Source: a virus
DNA length: 25,804 bases
Virus record (IMG/VR): IMGVR_UViG_3300023184_000469
Coordinates: 1-25,804 of that record
Direction: 5' to 3' (one strand)
The notes beneath the pieces were generated by a model that saw only the letters and a list, made by a program, of their open reading frames with translations, did not search any database and had not been told where the DNA came from. Positions 7,665-14,620 of the stretch are shown one piece after another. Positions within the stretch are counted from its first letter, which is position 1. Each line of letters opens with the position of its first letter. Made by a program: the position numbers and the translations under genes.

Positions 7665-8914
7665 TTCGGTGCTGAGTTAATAGGCTTAGACCATGTTGAA
7701 TGTCCTTCATCCAATCCAAGGGCTAAGTAGCGGAATGAGTCCGAGCCATGACTTGACCAATCATGCAATGGACGCTCATAGAATATCTTACGCTTCTCAT
7801 CGTAATCTCTGCGGTAATTTCTCAAGCAATTAAGACCTATCTGCACTTTTGGTACATTAAACCAACACCTTGGTAATAGTCGTCTTACCGCTTGGATACC
7901 ATCATCTAGTCCCATTCTGGGAGCAATCTTTACTTCTAGCCCTGAGTCCTCAAGCATTTCTAGTCTGCTCTTACCAGTTCCAAGTTCTCTGACCCTTACG
8001 TCATGGGGCAGAATATGCTCTGCTTTGAGATAGTCGTTGTCCTTAATCCACTTCACATAGTGGTCTAAGCCAACTCCGTGATTCTCATAGTAGTCAATTA
8101 AGCGCACCTCAGTACCAACCAATTGAGCCACCCAGATAGACGTAGAGTCACCCATTCCCAAGTCCCAAGCAGTAAAAGTTCTGCTAATTTCCTCTCTGGG
8201 AATCTCTTGCATATGCTTTTTGTCTTCTAACTCGTTAAGGATTTGCCCATAGTAAGAGCCTTCTACAGCAGCGTCAAAGCTACACTCAAACTCTTGGCGG
8301 TACTTATCCTCACCCATTTCATTCTTAGCAGCCTTCAGTTCTGTGTCATCCACTACACCTGTCTCAGAGGCTTTGAACTCTAGCAATCCCCATCCATCCT
8401 CTTTTTCTGCCCTGTCTCGCAGTTCTTTAAAGTGGTTGTGTCCCTTTGGCGTACCAATAAAAAGACACCAGCCTTTTCTGTCTGTCAGGGCTGGTCTAAC
8501 AATATCTGTCCATATTTTAGGATTCTGGTCACCCACCTCATCAATGATTACCCCATCAAAGTATTGACCTCGCAGGGAATCAGGATTGTCAGAGCCATAT
8601 AGCTGAATACGCCTACCCCAGAAGTCAACTCGTAACTCTGAGATGTTGTTAGTACCGCCTAAAGGTTCAGTATATTTAACAAGATAGTCCCAAGCCACCC
8701 TCTTAGCTTGTCCGTAGGTAGGCGCAATGTAAGCGTATCTAGGTGTTTCTTTCTCGTTTAGCACCGCCTCACGGATTAAGTGGTTAAGTGCTGCAACAGT
8801 TTTACCAAACCTTCGATGTGCAACTACTACTGCAAAGCGTTTGCCTTCCAGTAACTCGTGAACCTGTAGTTGGTGTTCCCTTGGCTTATAGGGAATTTCG
8901 ATTACTTCGCCCAT
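7652..8914 (-). CDS. terL: Terminase large subunit (packaging ATPase and nuclease)
   Basis: The 420-residue protein cuts concatemeric phage DNA and pumps it through the portal. The ATPase domain shows an R-rich Walker A (AHRRFGKT, 32-39), Walker B VIIDEVGD (122-129, with D125 and catalytic E126) and the coupling motif FIGTPKGHN (152-160). The RNase H-like nuclease domain shows acidic residues in TAWDLGMGD (D251), LPHDVRV (D305) and DWSSHGSDSFRY (D385 and D392). The length is normal for short-tailed phages. The gene overlaps terS by 13 bases upstream and the coiled-coil gene downstream. Confidence 0.95.
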   Translation of the reverse strand: MGEVIEIPYKPREHQLQVHELLEGKRFAVVVAHRRFGKTVAALNHLIREAVLNEKETPRYAYIAPTYGQAKRVAWDYLVKYTEPLGGTNNISELRVDFWGRRIQLYGSDNPDSLRGQYFDGVIIDEVGDQNPKIWTDIVRPALTDRKGWCLFIGTPKGHNHFKELRDRAEKEDGWGLLEFKASETGVVDDTELKAAKNEMGEDKYRQEFECSFDAAVEGSYYGQILNELEDKKHMQEIPREEISRTFTAWDLGMGDSTSIWVAQLVGTEVRLIDYYENHGVGLDHYVKWIKDNDYLKAEHILPHDVRVRELGTGKSRLEMLEDSGLEVKIAPRMGLDDGIQAVRRLLPRCWFNVPKVQIGLNCLRNYRRDYDEKRKIFYERPLHDWSSHGSDSFRYLALGLDEGHSTWSKPINSAPKWIV

Positions 8915-9147
8915 GTAACGATGTGCTGAAGTGGTTGGTCAGCGTCTCCGCTTATGGTTACTGAAGCCATATCAGGCATTGATTTACGCAAGAGTATCTC
9001 AATAGCCTTCATCCTTGTAGGACTTATCTCATCATCATTTACACCAAGTGCATGATTTTGCAAAACATTTAGTAATTGACTTACTTGAATCTTTTTGCGT
9101 ACATCTTCCTGATGAAGTTTGTTTATTGGTCTTCCGACTTGTGCCAT
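8902..9147 (-). CDS. terS: Terminase small subunit
   Basis: The small subunit recognises the packaging start site and feeds DNA to TerL. This one is only 81 residues. It shows a helical N-terminus (HQEDVRKKIQVSQLLNVLQNHALG) and the block RMKAIEILLRKSMPDMASVTISGD at about 45-68, a hallmark of short terminase small subunits in environmental phages. The C-terminal peptide probably contacts TerL. GGAG precedes the ATG, and the gene overlaps terL by 13 bases. The call is strengthened by its position. Confidence 0.82.
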   Translation of the reverse strand: MAQVGRPINKLHQEDVRKKIQVSQLLNVLQNHALGVNDDEISPTRMKAIEILLRKSMPDMASVTISGDADQPLQHIVTWAK

Positions 9148-9189
9148 TTTGTTTGACTCCTCTAGGGTTGGTCAAGGTTAAGTAATACT

Positions 9190-11400
9190 TTATTCTAACA
9201 GACTTGTAATTTCTTTGCGCTTTTCTTCGTCTAGTAGGCTTGTTGCTGGTAATAGTGGAGTAGCAGCAAATAAGGGTTGACCCTTAGATGTTCCCTCTTT
9301 CATTTGAGGGGTAATGTCTAAGTAGCGGATTGTTTCTTTTGATGGACGCTGTGCAGGAATCCCGCTTGCATCCCTAGCGTAATCTGTTGTTATCTGTGTC
9401 TCACCTACGCTTGCGCCATACTTCTTGCCGTACTTATCCAAGAATTTAGGATAAATCTCGTCATAGTATTTCTTCATTCCTTCGCCACCAATATCTAAAC
9501 CTTCGCCACTAATGGTTTTTTTATTGTTCAGCATGATTTCTTTGGCTATGTCTTTACCCACAACTTCAGAAAGATTTTTACCCATAAAATTCTTGATGCT
9601 TTTATCGCTTACATTGTCAACAATCCCATCATTGTTAACACCAATTCGTAAAGATTGACCAGATTTCATATCTAAAGCAACTGATTTTGATTTTTCACCA
9701 GTAGCCATATTAGTTCTACCAATTACATTTATTTCATCAACTTCATTACTTAACTTATATCTACCTGCTTGCTGTTTTCCAGTAGTCAATCCAATGCGCT
9801 CATAGCCATTTTCGGCAGCATACTTAGTTAGTCGCTTTAAAGCTAATTGATACCATGTGTCTTTAAATGGTGCGTCTGGTACTGCATTATCACCGCCCAT
9901 TCCAGCATCTCTATTACGCTCAATAACGCTTCGTTGCTCACTATTTAATTCAGCAAAAGATGGGTCATCATCAAGTTTGTTTTGGTTATACCATTTTTCC
10001 AAACCTTCTTTAGTTTTGTAACCCCGCTCTCTTCCAGCTTGATGCCAATCAGATTGAATTTCCTCAACCAATAGCATTTTTTTACCATCTGCATCAATTC
10101 GGTCATTAACCCTCATATGAGCCAAGATGTTTGGTTGGTCAAAGTGAGATGATTCAAAGTTTTCTGTTTGCCTAGTAACGGGTATTTTTTCTAATTGCTT
10201 GATATATGCTTGCAAATCATCAGCTTTTGATGCAAATGAAATAGCTTTTTCCATATTTCCTGCATTGGCAAATTCATTTTGTAATTCACGCATAGTTTCC
10301 ATGCGTTTTGTATATTGTTGTATTTCATTTGCTGGATTAGGCATTGCTTCTGGCAAAGTCAACAATATCTCACGATAGTTATCTCCACCAGCTAATGTGT
10401 ATTTATCATACTTAGTAGCACCTGCGGCAGAGCCACCAGCATCTAAACCTTCTGAAATTCGTCCAGCTTCTTCGCTTAATGTAAAATATCTTTGTGATGT
10501 TTCTGGTGCGCCTTGAGCTTTTTGATGTTGTTGAGCATAGCGTTCTAATTTTTGGCTAAGTTCTTGCCATCCTTCTGGATTTCTTGGTGTCATTATGCTT
10601 CTTGAGCTCATCCAACTTAACAAATCTTGGCTTGGGGCTGTATTACCACCAAGGGTAACTTCTTTAACATCCACACGATTGTTAGCTAAATAGTCTTGAA
10701 CCTCTTGTTTGGTAACATTAGGTTTGTCTCTTAGGAAGTCATCTAACCCTGTATAAGTTAATTCTTCCTTCTTAACATCAGGTGCTTTCATCAAGTCGTT
10801 AATGAAAGACTGACCAGTTCCTTTGTTTCTTCCAAGATTTAAAGCAGCTTGCTCAGTAGCGGAATAGAAACCAATGTCTGAAACTGGTGCTTGTGGCTTG
10901 GTCTGCAATAGGCTTTCAATAGGCTCTGTTTTGGTGGCCAATAAGCCTTGCTCTGGGGCAACAGCAAACAATGGCTGTGGCACTACCTTGCTCATCATGC
11001 TGTTAGGACGCTGACCAAGCATAGTAGCCGCCAGTTCCTCACCTGCCATTTGACCAATCTTTTGCACACCCCTAACGGCTGGCATAGGATTTAGCGGAAC
11101 AAATGATGCTGCTTGACCTGCTACCTCACCAACTCTTGATGTTGGCGCAAGTGGTAAATCTTTTAAGAACTTTTCTGTTGTGTAAGGAAACTGCGCTGGT
11201 GCTTCATAGCTAACATCACCAAACATTTCTGTCGAACTAGGTGACCTAAGTAAATTAGCAATATCAGCAGGTGCGCCTAGCAAGCCAGCCAAACGTCCTC
11301 GTAAAACATCAATAGGCAAATTGGCAGAATCAGCAGGGCTACCTTGTCTGCGCCTGTTTAACTGCGGATAAAAGCCAAATGCTGCGCCTAAATCTGCCAT
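9190..11400 (-). CDS. 736-aa probable ejected/polyvalent-type virion protein
   Basis: This is a large multi-region protein upstream of the terminase genes. Residues 1-60 contain SPADSANLPIDVLRGRLAGLLGAPADIANLL, a proline-glycine opening common in large phage proteins of this kind. About 190-260 reads as the recurring module GLDDFLRDKPNVTKQEVQDYLANNRVDVKEV. About 430-590 holds ILAHMRVNDR, LLVEEIQSDWHQAGRERGYK and VPDAPFKDTWYQLALKRLTKYAAENGYERIGLTTGKQQAGRY, blocks found in phage large polyvalent proteins. The conserved Glu-rich EEIQSDWHQ core looks enzymatic, but the chemistry is not known. Such proteins are probably packaged in the head and injected with the DNA. No signal peptide is seen. Confidence 0.72.
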   Translation of the reverse strand: MADLGAAFGFYPQLNRRRQGSPADSANLPIDVLRGRLAGLLGAPADIANLLRSPSSTEMFGDVSYEAPAQFPYTTEKFLKDLPLAPTSRVGEVAGQAASFVPLNPMPAVRGVQKIGQMAGEELAATMLGQRPNSMMSKVVPQPLFAVAPEQGLLATKTEPIESLLQTKPQAPVSDIGFYSATEQAALNLGRNKGTGQSFINDLMKAPDVKKEELTYTGLDDFLRDKPNVTKQEVQDYLANNRVDVKEVTLGGNTAPSQDLLSWMSSRSIMTPRNPEGWQELSQKLERYAQQHQKAQGAPETSQRYFTLSEEAGRISEGLDAGGSAAGATKYDKYTLAGGDNYREILLTLPEAMPNPANEIQQYTKRMETMRELQNEFANAGNMEKAISFASKADDLQAYIKQLEKIPVTRQTENFESSHFDQPNILAHMRVNDRIDADGKKMLLVEEIQSDWHQAGRERGYKTKEGLEKWYNQNKLDDDPSFAELNSEQRSVIERNRDAGMGGDNAVPDAPFKDTWYQLALKRLTKYAAENGYERIGLTTGKQQAGRYKLSNEVDEINVIGRTNMATGEKSKSVALDMKSGQSLRIGVNNDGIVDNVSDKSIKNFMGKNLSEVVGKDIAKEIMLNNKKTISGEGLDIGGEGMKKYYDEIYPKFLDKYGKKYGASVGETQITTDYARDASGIPAQRPSKETIRYLDITPQMKEGTSKGQPLFAATPLLPATSLLDEEKRKEITSLLE

Positions 11401-11402
11401 GA

Positions 11403-11582
11403 TTATTTACCTTTGTATCTACCCATTTGTTTAGCCCCTTCGCTAATAGCAATCGCAATGGCTTGCTTGGGATTCTTAACGACTTTACCGCCCTTACCAG
11501 AGTGTAGTTCGCCTTTGCCAAACTCGTGCATTACAGCACCCATCTTGGCTTTACCAGCTTTGTTCATCTTAGGAGTTTTCAT
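11403..11582 (-). CDS. DUF6496-like small basic protein, 59 aa
   Basis: The 59-residue protein is Lys- and Gly-rich: MKTPKMNKAGKAKMGAVMHE, then FGKGELHSGKGGKVV and KNPKQAIAIAISEGAKQMG. The pattern M.EFK.G.L.SGKG..V....QAIAIA.SEA is that of the DUF6496 family, found in phages and bacteria; its function is unknown, though the basic character suggests nucleic-acid binding. The ATG overlaps the stop of the upstream 40-residue gene as ATGA, and the stop lies 2 bases before the next start, so it is tightly embedded in the late operon. Confidence 0.75.
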   Translation of the reverse strand: MKTPKMNKAGKAKMGAVMHEFGKGELHSGKGGKVVKNPKQAIAIAISEGAKQMGRYKGK

Positions 11583-11701
11583 TTTTTTGGCTTCTTTGCT
11601 TTGTTCTTTGCAGTGCGCTCACCACGCTCAGGCATGGGCTTAGTCTTCTTCTGCATAAGTTTCTGCATCATCTCCAGAGCTTGCTGATTCGTTGTTCCCA
11701 T
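11579..11701 (-). CDS. Very small basic protein, 40 aa
   Basis: This is a 40-codon frame (MGTTNQQALEMMQKLMQKKT, then a Lys/Arg-rich tail ending KKPKK). The case for it is the ribosome binding site: GAGGAG lies 7 bases before the ATG, one of the clearest in the region, and its stop overlaps the next ATG as ATGA. The 5' part overlaps the end of the upstream Cys-rich gene by 62 bases in another frame. A short amphipathic helix with a basic tail is predicted. Function unknown. Confidence 0.55.
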   Translation of the reverse strand: MGTTNQQALEMMQKLMQKKTKPMPERGERTAKNKAKKPKK

Positions 11702-12146
11702 TGTCTTTCTCCTCGGTTATTGGCCCACCACTAATCCATGCCTCACAAGTCCTCTTGGAAGCACACTTAAAATCAAATACTTCGCAATAGCCTAAGTCGC
11801 CAGCATCAATGACTTCCCATGCGTCCATCTCTGTACCGCCCATTTCCAAGCCTGATTCAATACAAGCAAGCATCTTAGGGGTTTGGATAAAAGCAGCGCA
11901 GTTACCGCAACGAGACTTTTTGGCTTGTTCTGGAGAGTTTCTCCATGCCTTAGAGATTTCACGCCAGTAATCAGCGTTTGCCTCATTAGGGTTCATTGGG
12001 CCATAGTTAGCCTTGTCAATGGCTTTTTGGCGGTTCTCAAGATTGATTGATACGTCACCTGTGGCAACTGGACACGCCTCGCCATTTTTCTCTTGGCTTT
12101 GTATCTCAATCTCAATTTTTACGGATGGCTCTAATAATCCAGACAT
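11640..12146 (-). CDS. Cys-rich protein with a probable metal or Fe-S site, first late gene
   Basis: The 168-residue protein has a conserved core with six cysteines: C80-x2-C83, C95, C121, C128 and C134, in RCGNCAAF, MLACIESG, GYCEVFDFKC and RTCEAW. This spacing recurs in phage proteins near the terminase genes and resembles a small metal- or iron-sulfur-binding fold; the cofactor cannot be read from sequence. The N-terminus (about 1-50) and the acidic Ser/Glu C-terminus (about 145-168) look disordered. It is the first gene after the late promoter at 12170-12198, with AGGG six bases before the ATG. Structural or regulatory roles are both possible. Confidence 0.75.
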   Translation of the reverse strand: MSGLLEPSVKIEIEIQSQEKNGEACPVATGDVSINLENRQKAIDKANYGPMNPNEANADYWREISKAWRNSPEQAKKSRCGNCAAFIQTPKMLACIESGLEMGGTEMDAWEVIDAGDLGYCEVFDFKCASKRTCEAWISGGPITEEKDNGNNESASSGDDAETYAEED

Positions 12147-12169
12147 AGTTGTCCCTAGGAGTTTGTACC

Positions 12170-12198
12170 ATTATCACATAAAAAAAAAGAGAGAACAA
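12170..12198 (-). promoter_or_regulatory. Putative late promoter overlapping the upstream terminator
   Basis: On the minus strand TTGTTC (12193-12198) is followed after 17 bases by GATAAT (12170-12175), preceded by TGT so that the -10 is extended. The spacer contains the nine-T tract of the terminator. The predicted start near 12163 leaves a leader of about 17 bases for the gene starting at 12146. This would be the start of the head operon. Confidence 0.5.
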
Positions 12199-12206
12199 GT
12201 CTCTCT
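12180..12206 (-). terminator. Rho-independent terminator of the dpdA operon
   Basis: On the minus strand AGAGAGA and TCTCTCT form a perfect 7-bp stem around the loop CTTGT, followed by a run of nine T. It lies 37 bases after the stop of the HNH-type nuclease gene, so it ends the DNA-modification transcript and isolates it from the late genes. Confidence 0.85.
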
Positions 12207-12242
12207 GGAAACTCAATGGCAACTGAGTGCGTCCATTGTGCG

Positions 12243-12500
12243 CTATCTGAAAAGTTTTGCAAGCGTTAGATTTAAAACGTCCATCTCTGTTAACTTCATA
12301 ACCGCCCACATCCTAGCTGACCCGTGAATTCCGTTATGTGGGCCTTGGTGACAATCTTTGCATAAAGGAATACATAAGTATTGGTTATGCTGGACAATAT
12401 GGTGTGCATCGCTTGGCGGTGAAGCGTCACAGACCCCACAAGGCATTTCTTTAATCTTTGCCAAGTGGAGTCGTTCCCTGTTATTAGGTCTGTTGTTCAT
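12243..12500 (-). CDS. HNH/Ref-like zinc nuclease, 85 aa
   Basis: This small protein has a zinc-finger nuclease core: C21-x2-C24 (PCGVCDA), DAHHI (H33, H34), IPLC (C47), KDCH (C50, H51) and NGIHG. The pattern of two Cys pairs enclosing AHHI and ending in GIHG matches the HNH-type core of the phage P1 Ref nuclease family, which cuts DNA at RecA-made displacement loops. An upstream in-frame codon exists, but ATG 12500 is chosen because the conserved part begins there and overlaps the transporter gene by only 17 bases. It is the last gene of the operon. Recombination or host DNA attack are possible roles. Confidence 0.75.
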   Translation of the reverse strand: MNNRPNNRERLHLAKIKEMPCGVCDASPPSDAHHIVQHNQYLCIPLCKDCHQGPHNGIHGSARMWAVMKLTEMDVLNLTLAKLFR

Positions 12501-12966
12501 TTTGGAACTTTTGCAATAAAAATGACCAAACTGCACCACCAGAAACTTTAGAAATAAACTGAAGCGCAATAATTTCTGGCATCAGAACACCAAATGCAAT
12601 CGTTGGGAAAAGTAGAGAGTCAACGGCAGCACCAGCAGTATTTGAAATATTTGCTCGTTTAATCCATGAGCCTGTGGTTTTTACAAACATAGCCCAATCA
12701 ACTACAGATGCAATTAAGAATGACACGGCAGAAGCTACTGCAATCATTCCAGAGGCAGGATTTAGCCCATAAGTGATTAAGCCAGTTCCAACAATCAAAC
12801 CGCCCATTTGCCACGTTTTAAGTCTGACATGAAGCCAATCTCTAAGCGTTAAATCAAGTCCAATCAAGAAAAAAGCATTTATTGCGGTTACTGATGGCCC
12901 AAATGTAGCAACCAATAGATTTGCGGCAATCATTGCCACGGCATAAGCAATTAAAGCAAAAATCAT
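12484..12966 (-). CDS. PreQ0/queuosine-precursor transporter, VUT (YhhQ) family
   Basis: The 160-residue inner-membrane protein has about five or six hydrophobic helices. It carries family landmarks: RDWLHVRL (about 41-48), LNPASGMIAVASAVSFLIASVVDWAMF (about 68-94), RANISNTAGAAVDSLLFPTIAFG (about 103-125). These are typical of the VUT family, whose E. coli member YhhQ imports the deazapurine preQ0. It is shorter than YhhQ (about 220 residues) but normal for the compact branch. The start overlaps the stop of the QueF-like gene as ATGA, two genes after the DpdA-like gene, which strongly supports a role in supplying base for DNA modification. Confidence 0.86.
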   Translation of the reverse strand: MIFALIAYAVAMIAANLLVATFGPSVTAINAFFLIGLDLTLRDWLHVRLKTWQMGGLIVGTGLITYGLNPASGMIAVASAVSFLIASVVDWAMFVKTTGSWIKRANISNTAGAAVDSLLFPTIAFGVLMPEIIALQFISKVSGGAVWSFLLQKFQNEQQT

Positions 12967-13205
12967 AATTTTCTTTCTGTTTGAATAACAACGCCATGAT
13001 GATTAGCAATCAATTTTTGCTCACCACCAAACTTCTCAAATAATTTATCAGCAATAGACTCATGAAATCCTGATGCAAAATCACCAATTGTTTCTAGTAT
13101 GTCTTCAACAAGTATCTTTTCAATGTGTTTTATTTCTAGTTGATAGGTTATTGGTTTGTTATTTACAGAACATAAAGCAATAAATTTAGTGCTGTACTTA
13201 TTCAT
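12963..13205 (-). CDS. Short QueF-like (tunnelling-fold) protein, possible deazapurine enzyme
   Basis: The 80-residue protein lines up by eye with the core of unimodular QueF, the preQ0 reductase. FIALCSVNNKP (8-18) corresponds to QueF FTSLCPVTGQP with the catalytic Cys (C12 here), VE (33-34) to the VESK motif, and GFHES (46-50) to the substrate-binding FHE. However, the Asp after QP is Ile (I19), and the NADPH motif after VE is replaced by DILETIG. It is therefore unlikely to be a normal reductase and may catalyse another step on the 7-substituent. ATG 13205 is chosen for its ATGA overlap with the DpdA-like gene. It could also be an unrelated T-fold protein. Confidence 0.55.
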   Translation of the reverse strand: MNKYSTKFIALCSVNNKPITYQLEIKHIEKILVEDILETIGDFASGFHESIADKLFEKFGGEQKLIANHHGVVIQTERKL

Positions 13206-13942
13206 AAAAGTGTTTCTTGTTCCATTGGTTGATAAAAATTCCAACATGAGGGTGCGTTGTGCGCTTCAATCCTAAAACGCATGACTTGCGCCCTAGCCTC
13301 TTTTGTTGGCGGTAAATAATTCCCATGCTTCCAATGCACATCAATGCCAACATTTCTTCCAATATTGGTACTATCTGCTGATGAAAATGGTAATTTGGTA
13401 AAGATTGCAGGGTCTAGCATCCTTAAACCATGTAGCTTGCAAGCAGGTCTTCCCATGTCATCACAAACTACCCTCATAGCTTGACCCATCTTGACCCACC
13501 AGTTTGATGTTCCTACTGTGGAAAACTCTCCAGAACTACCAATACAGACTCGCACATAGGTGTTTGAAAGTTGTTCAAGTCTTTCTAAAGATTCGTGCAT
13601 ATGCCAAACTGGTGAACCAAACCATGTCGGAAGTGGACAATCTCTTAGTAAAGCATCGTTGTCAGCTTCTGTTCCATCAATCACATCAGGAATAACCGCA
13701 AAGTCGCACGATGGAACTTTTTTTAGGTTTAATGCCCAATCATAGAAAGGCTGCCAATCAGAAATTGGTTTACCTTGCTTCCAAGCAGAAAATGCACCAT
13801 TGTCTATTGCAAAAGATTGACAAACTTCTATTGCTACAGACAACTGGTCAGAATGAGCAAACGAAACAAACGCATGACCACCTTCTATTGCTTTAACCGC
13901 TACTGTAGCTGGTGTTATTGGAAGTCCGTGATAATGAATCAT
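13202..13942 (-). CDS. dpdA: DpdA-like DNA guanine transglycosylase
   Basis: The 246-residue protein matches the phage DpdA family, TGT paralogues that swap guanine in DNA for a 7-deazaguanine base. Visible blocks are IHYHGLPITP (2-11), a VSFAH segment (26-30), FAIDNGAFSAW (44-54, D47 probably catalytic), FAVIPDVIDG (81-90), PVWHMHESLERL (111-122), CIGSSGEF (133-140), KLHGLRML (169-176) and SSADSTNIGRN (187-197, with D190). It is shorter than tRNA TGT (about 375 residues), as phage DpdA proteins are. It sits in an operon with a preQ0 transporter and a QueF-like gene. The result would be restriction-resistant phage DNA. Confidence 0.88.
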   Translation of the reverse strand: MIHYHGLPITPATVAVKAIEGGHAFVSFAHSDQLSVAIEVCQSFAIDNGAFSAWKQGKPISDWQPFYDWALNLKKVPSCDFAVIPDVIDGTEADNDALLRDCPLPTWFGSPVWHMHESLERLEQLSNTYVRVCIGSSGEFSTVGTSNWWVKMGQAMRVVCDDMGRPACKLHGLRMLDPAIFTKLPFSSADSTNIGRNVGIDVHWKHGNYLPPTKEARAQVMRFRIEAHNAPSCWNFYQPMEQETLL

Positions 13943-14109
13943 GTAATTTCAATGATTACTGGATTTAACAGGATACGAGCATATTCCAATGCTCTCTTTT
14001 CTGCATCATCACCCAATACACATTTTTGATAACGCCACTCAAGTTCATACCATTTTTTGCTTTCAACAGTCCATGCGCCATCAGCGTCTTTTTTAATTCT
14101 TACTCTCAT
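13939..14109 (-). CDS. Hypothetical protein, 56 aa, coupled to dpdA
   Basis: A 56-codon frame begins MRVRIKKDADGAWTVESKKW and ends in VIIEIT. It has an excellent Shine-Dalgarno sequence (AAGGAG, 5 bases before the ATG) and its stop overlaps the dpdA start as ATGA, so it is almost certainly translated and coupled to dpdA. It looks like a small beta-plus-helix protein with a conserved-looking WYELEWRYQKC stretch. No known family was recognised. It might assist the modification enzyme, but that is inferred from position alone. Confidence 0.7.
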   Translation of the reverse strand: MRVRIKKDADGAWTVESKKWYELEWRYQKCVLGDDAEKRALEYARILLNPVIIEIT

Positions 14110-14287
14110 TTTTGCTCCTTAGTTTGGCTTCTTGTTGCTCTTTAAGTCTTGCCATACCCGCAACCCTTTTTTGTGTCCAGCCGCCATCTTTAGGCTCATA
14201 GTGTGGATAAGGCTTCTCAACCAGCACTACACCTTGACCAGATTCATAGGCTTTAACGGCCTCGTTATTCCACTTTGACTTGTTCAT
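14093..14287 (-). CDS. Hypothetical protein, 64 aa
   Basis: This is a small basic protein starting MNKSKWNNEAVKAYESGQGV, with a Trp-Lys-Arg segment (GGWTQKRVAGMARLKEQQEAK) near the C-terminus that resembles a short DNA-binding helix. ATG 14287 is chosen over a GTG two codons upstream because it forms an ATGA overlap with the previous stop. The 3' end overlaps the next gene by 17 bases. Function unknown. Confidence 0.65.
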   Translation of the reverse strand: MNKSKWNNEAVKAYESGQGVVLVEKPYPHYEPKDGGWTQKRVAGMARLKEQQEAKLRSKNESKN

Positions 14288-14541
14288 TTGCACCTCGCAG
14301 GACAGTCTTTACCTTGATTGCAGTTGTTGTTGCAAGGAGGACAAGACTTCATATCCCTCACAAAAGTAGCAAAACTCTGTGCCGTATCCCCAAATGGCTT
14401 CATTTTGTCAAACTCTCTAGCTACTTCTTCAAGCGTATCTGACCTTATCTTCCCGATTATTTCATTTCTATCAACTTGGCTTGTAACCATTTGACGCTTG
14501 CGCCAGCCCATTGCTTTTTCAAATAAACTTAGTTCAGTCAT
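14284..14541 (-). CDS. Small protein with a Cys-rich C-terminal knot, 85 aa
   Basis: The N-terminal part (about 1-65) is helical and charged. The last 20 residues hold five cysteines in CPPCNNNCNQGKDCPARC, a compact pattern that could bind zinc or an iron-sulfur cluster. Similar Cys-ended small proteins occur in the early regions of other phages, where their function is unknown. AAGG lies 7 bases before the ATG. The stop overlaps the next ATG. Confidence 0.65.
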   Translation of the reverse strand: MTELSLFEKAMGWRKRQMVTSQVDRNEIIGKIRSDTLEEVAREFDKMKPFGDTAQSFATFVRDMKSCPPCNNNCNQGKDCPARCK

Positions 14542-14620
14542 ACCAAAACCTTAGTAAAGAAAGGACTGCTGCCCAGAAAGCAGTCAGCCCTACAAGAATT
14601 AACTTCCAAAACTTACTCAT
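14534..14620 (-). CDS. Very small membrane protein, 28 aa
   Basis: A 28-codon frame encodes MSKFWKLILVGLTAFWAAVL followed by SLLRFWYD, a single transmembrane helix with aromatic residues at both ends and a Lys at the N-terminal side. It bridges two genes: the ATG overlaps the end of the upstream gene by 8 bases and its last bases overlap the next start. There is no clear ribosome binding site, so translation would depend on coupling. Function unknown; small phage membrane peptides sometimes inhibit host proteins or affect superinfection. Confidence 0.5.
   Translation of the reverse strand: MSKFWKLILVGLTAFWAAVLSLLRFWYD

Noticed and set aside
11339-11521. 60-codon minus-strand frame overlapping the 736-residue gene start
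   Set aside because: The DUF6496-like gene (11403-11582) in another frame is clearly real and explains the region.
12180-12206. Possible bidirectional terminator
   Set aside because: The plus strand has an A run before the stem and no T run after it, so only minus-strand function is supported.
12112-12309. 65-codon minus-strand frame crossing the terminator at 12180-12206
   Set aside because: It would read through the terminator and late promoter; composition is shadow-like (SLFFYV from the T tract).
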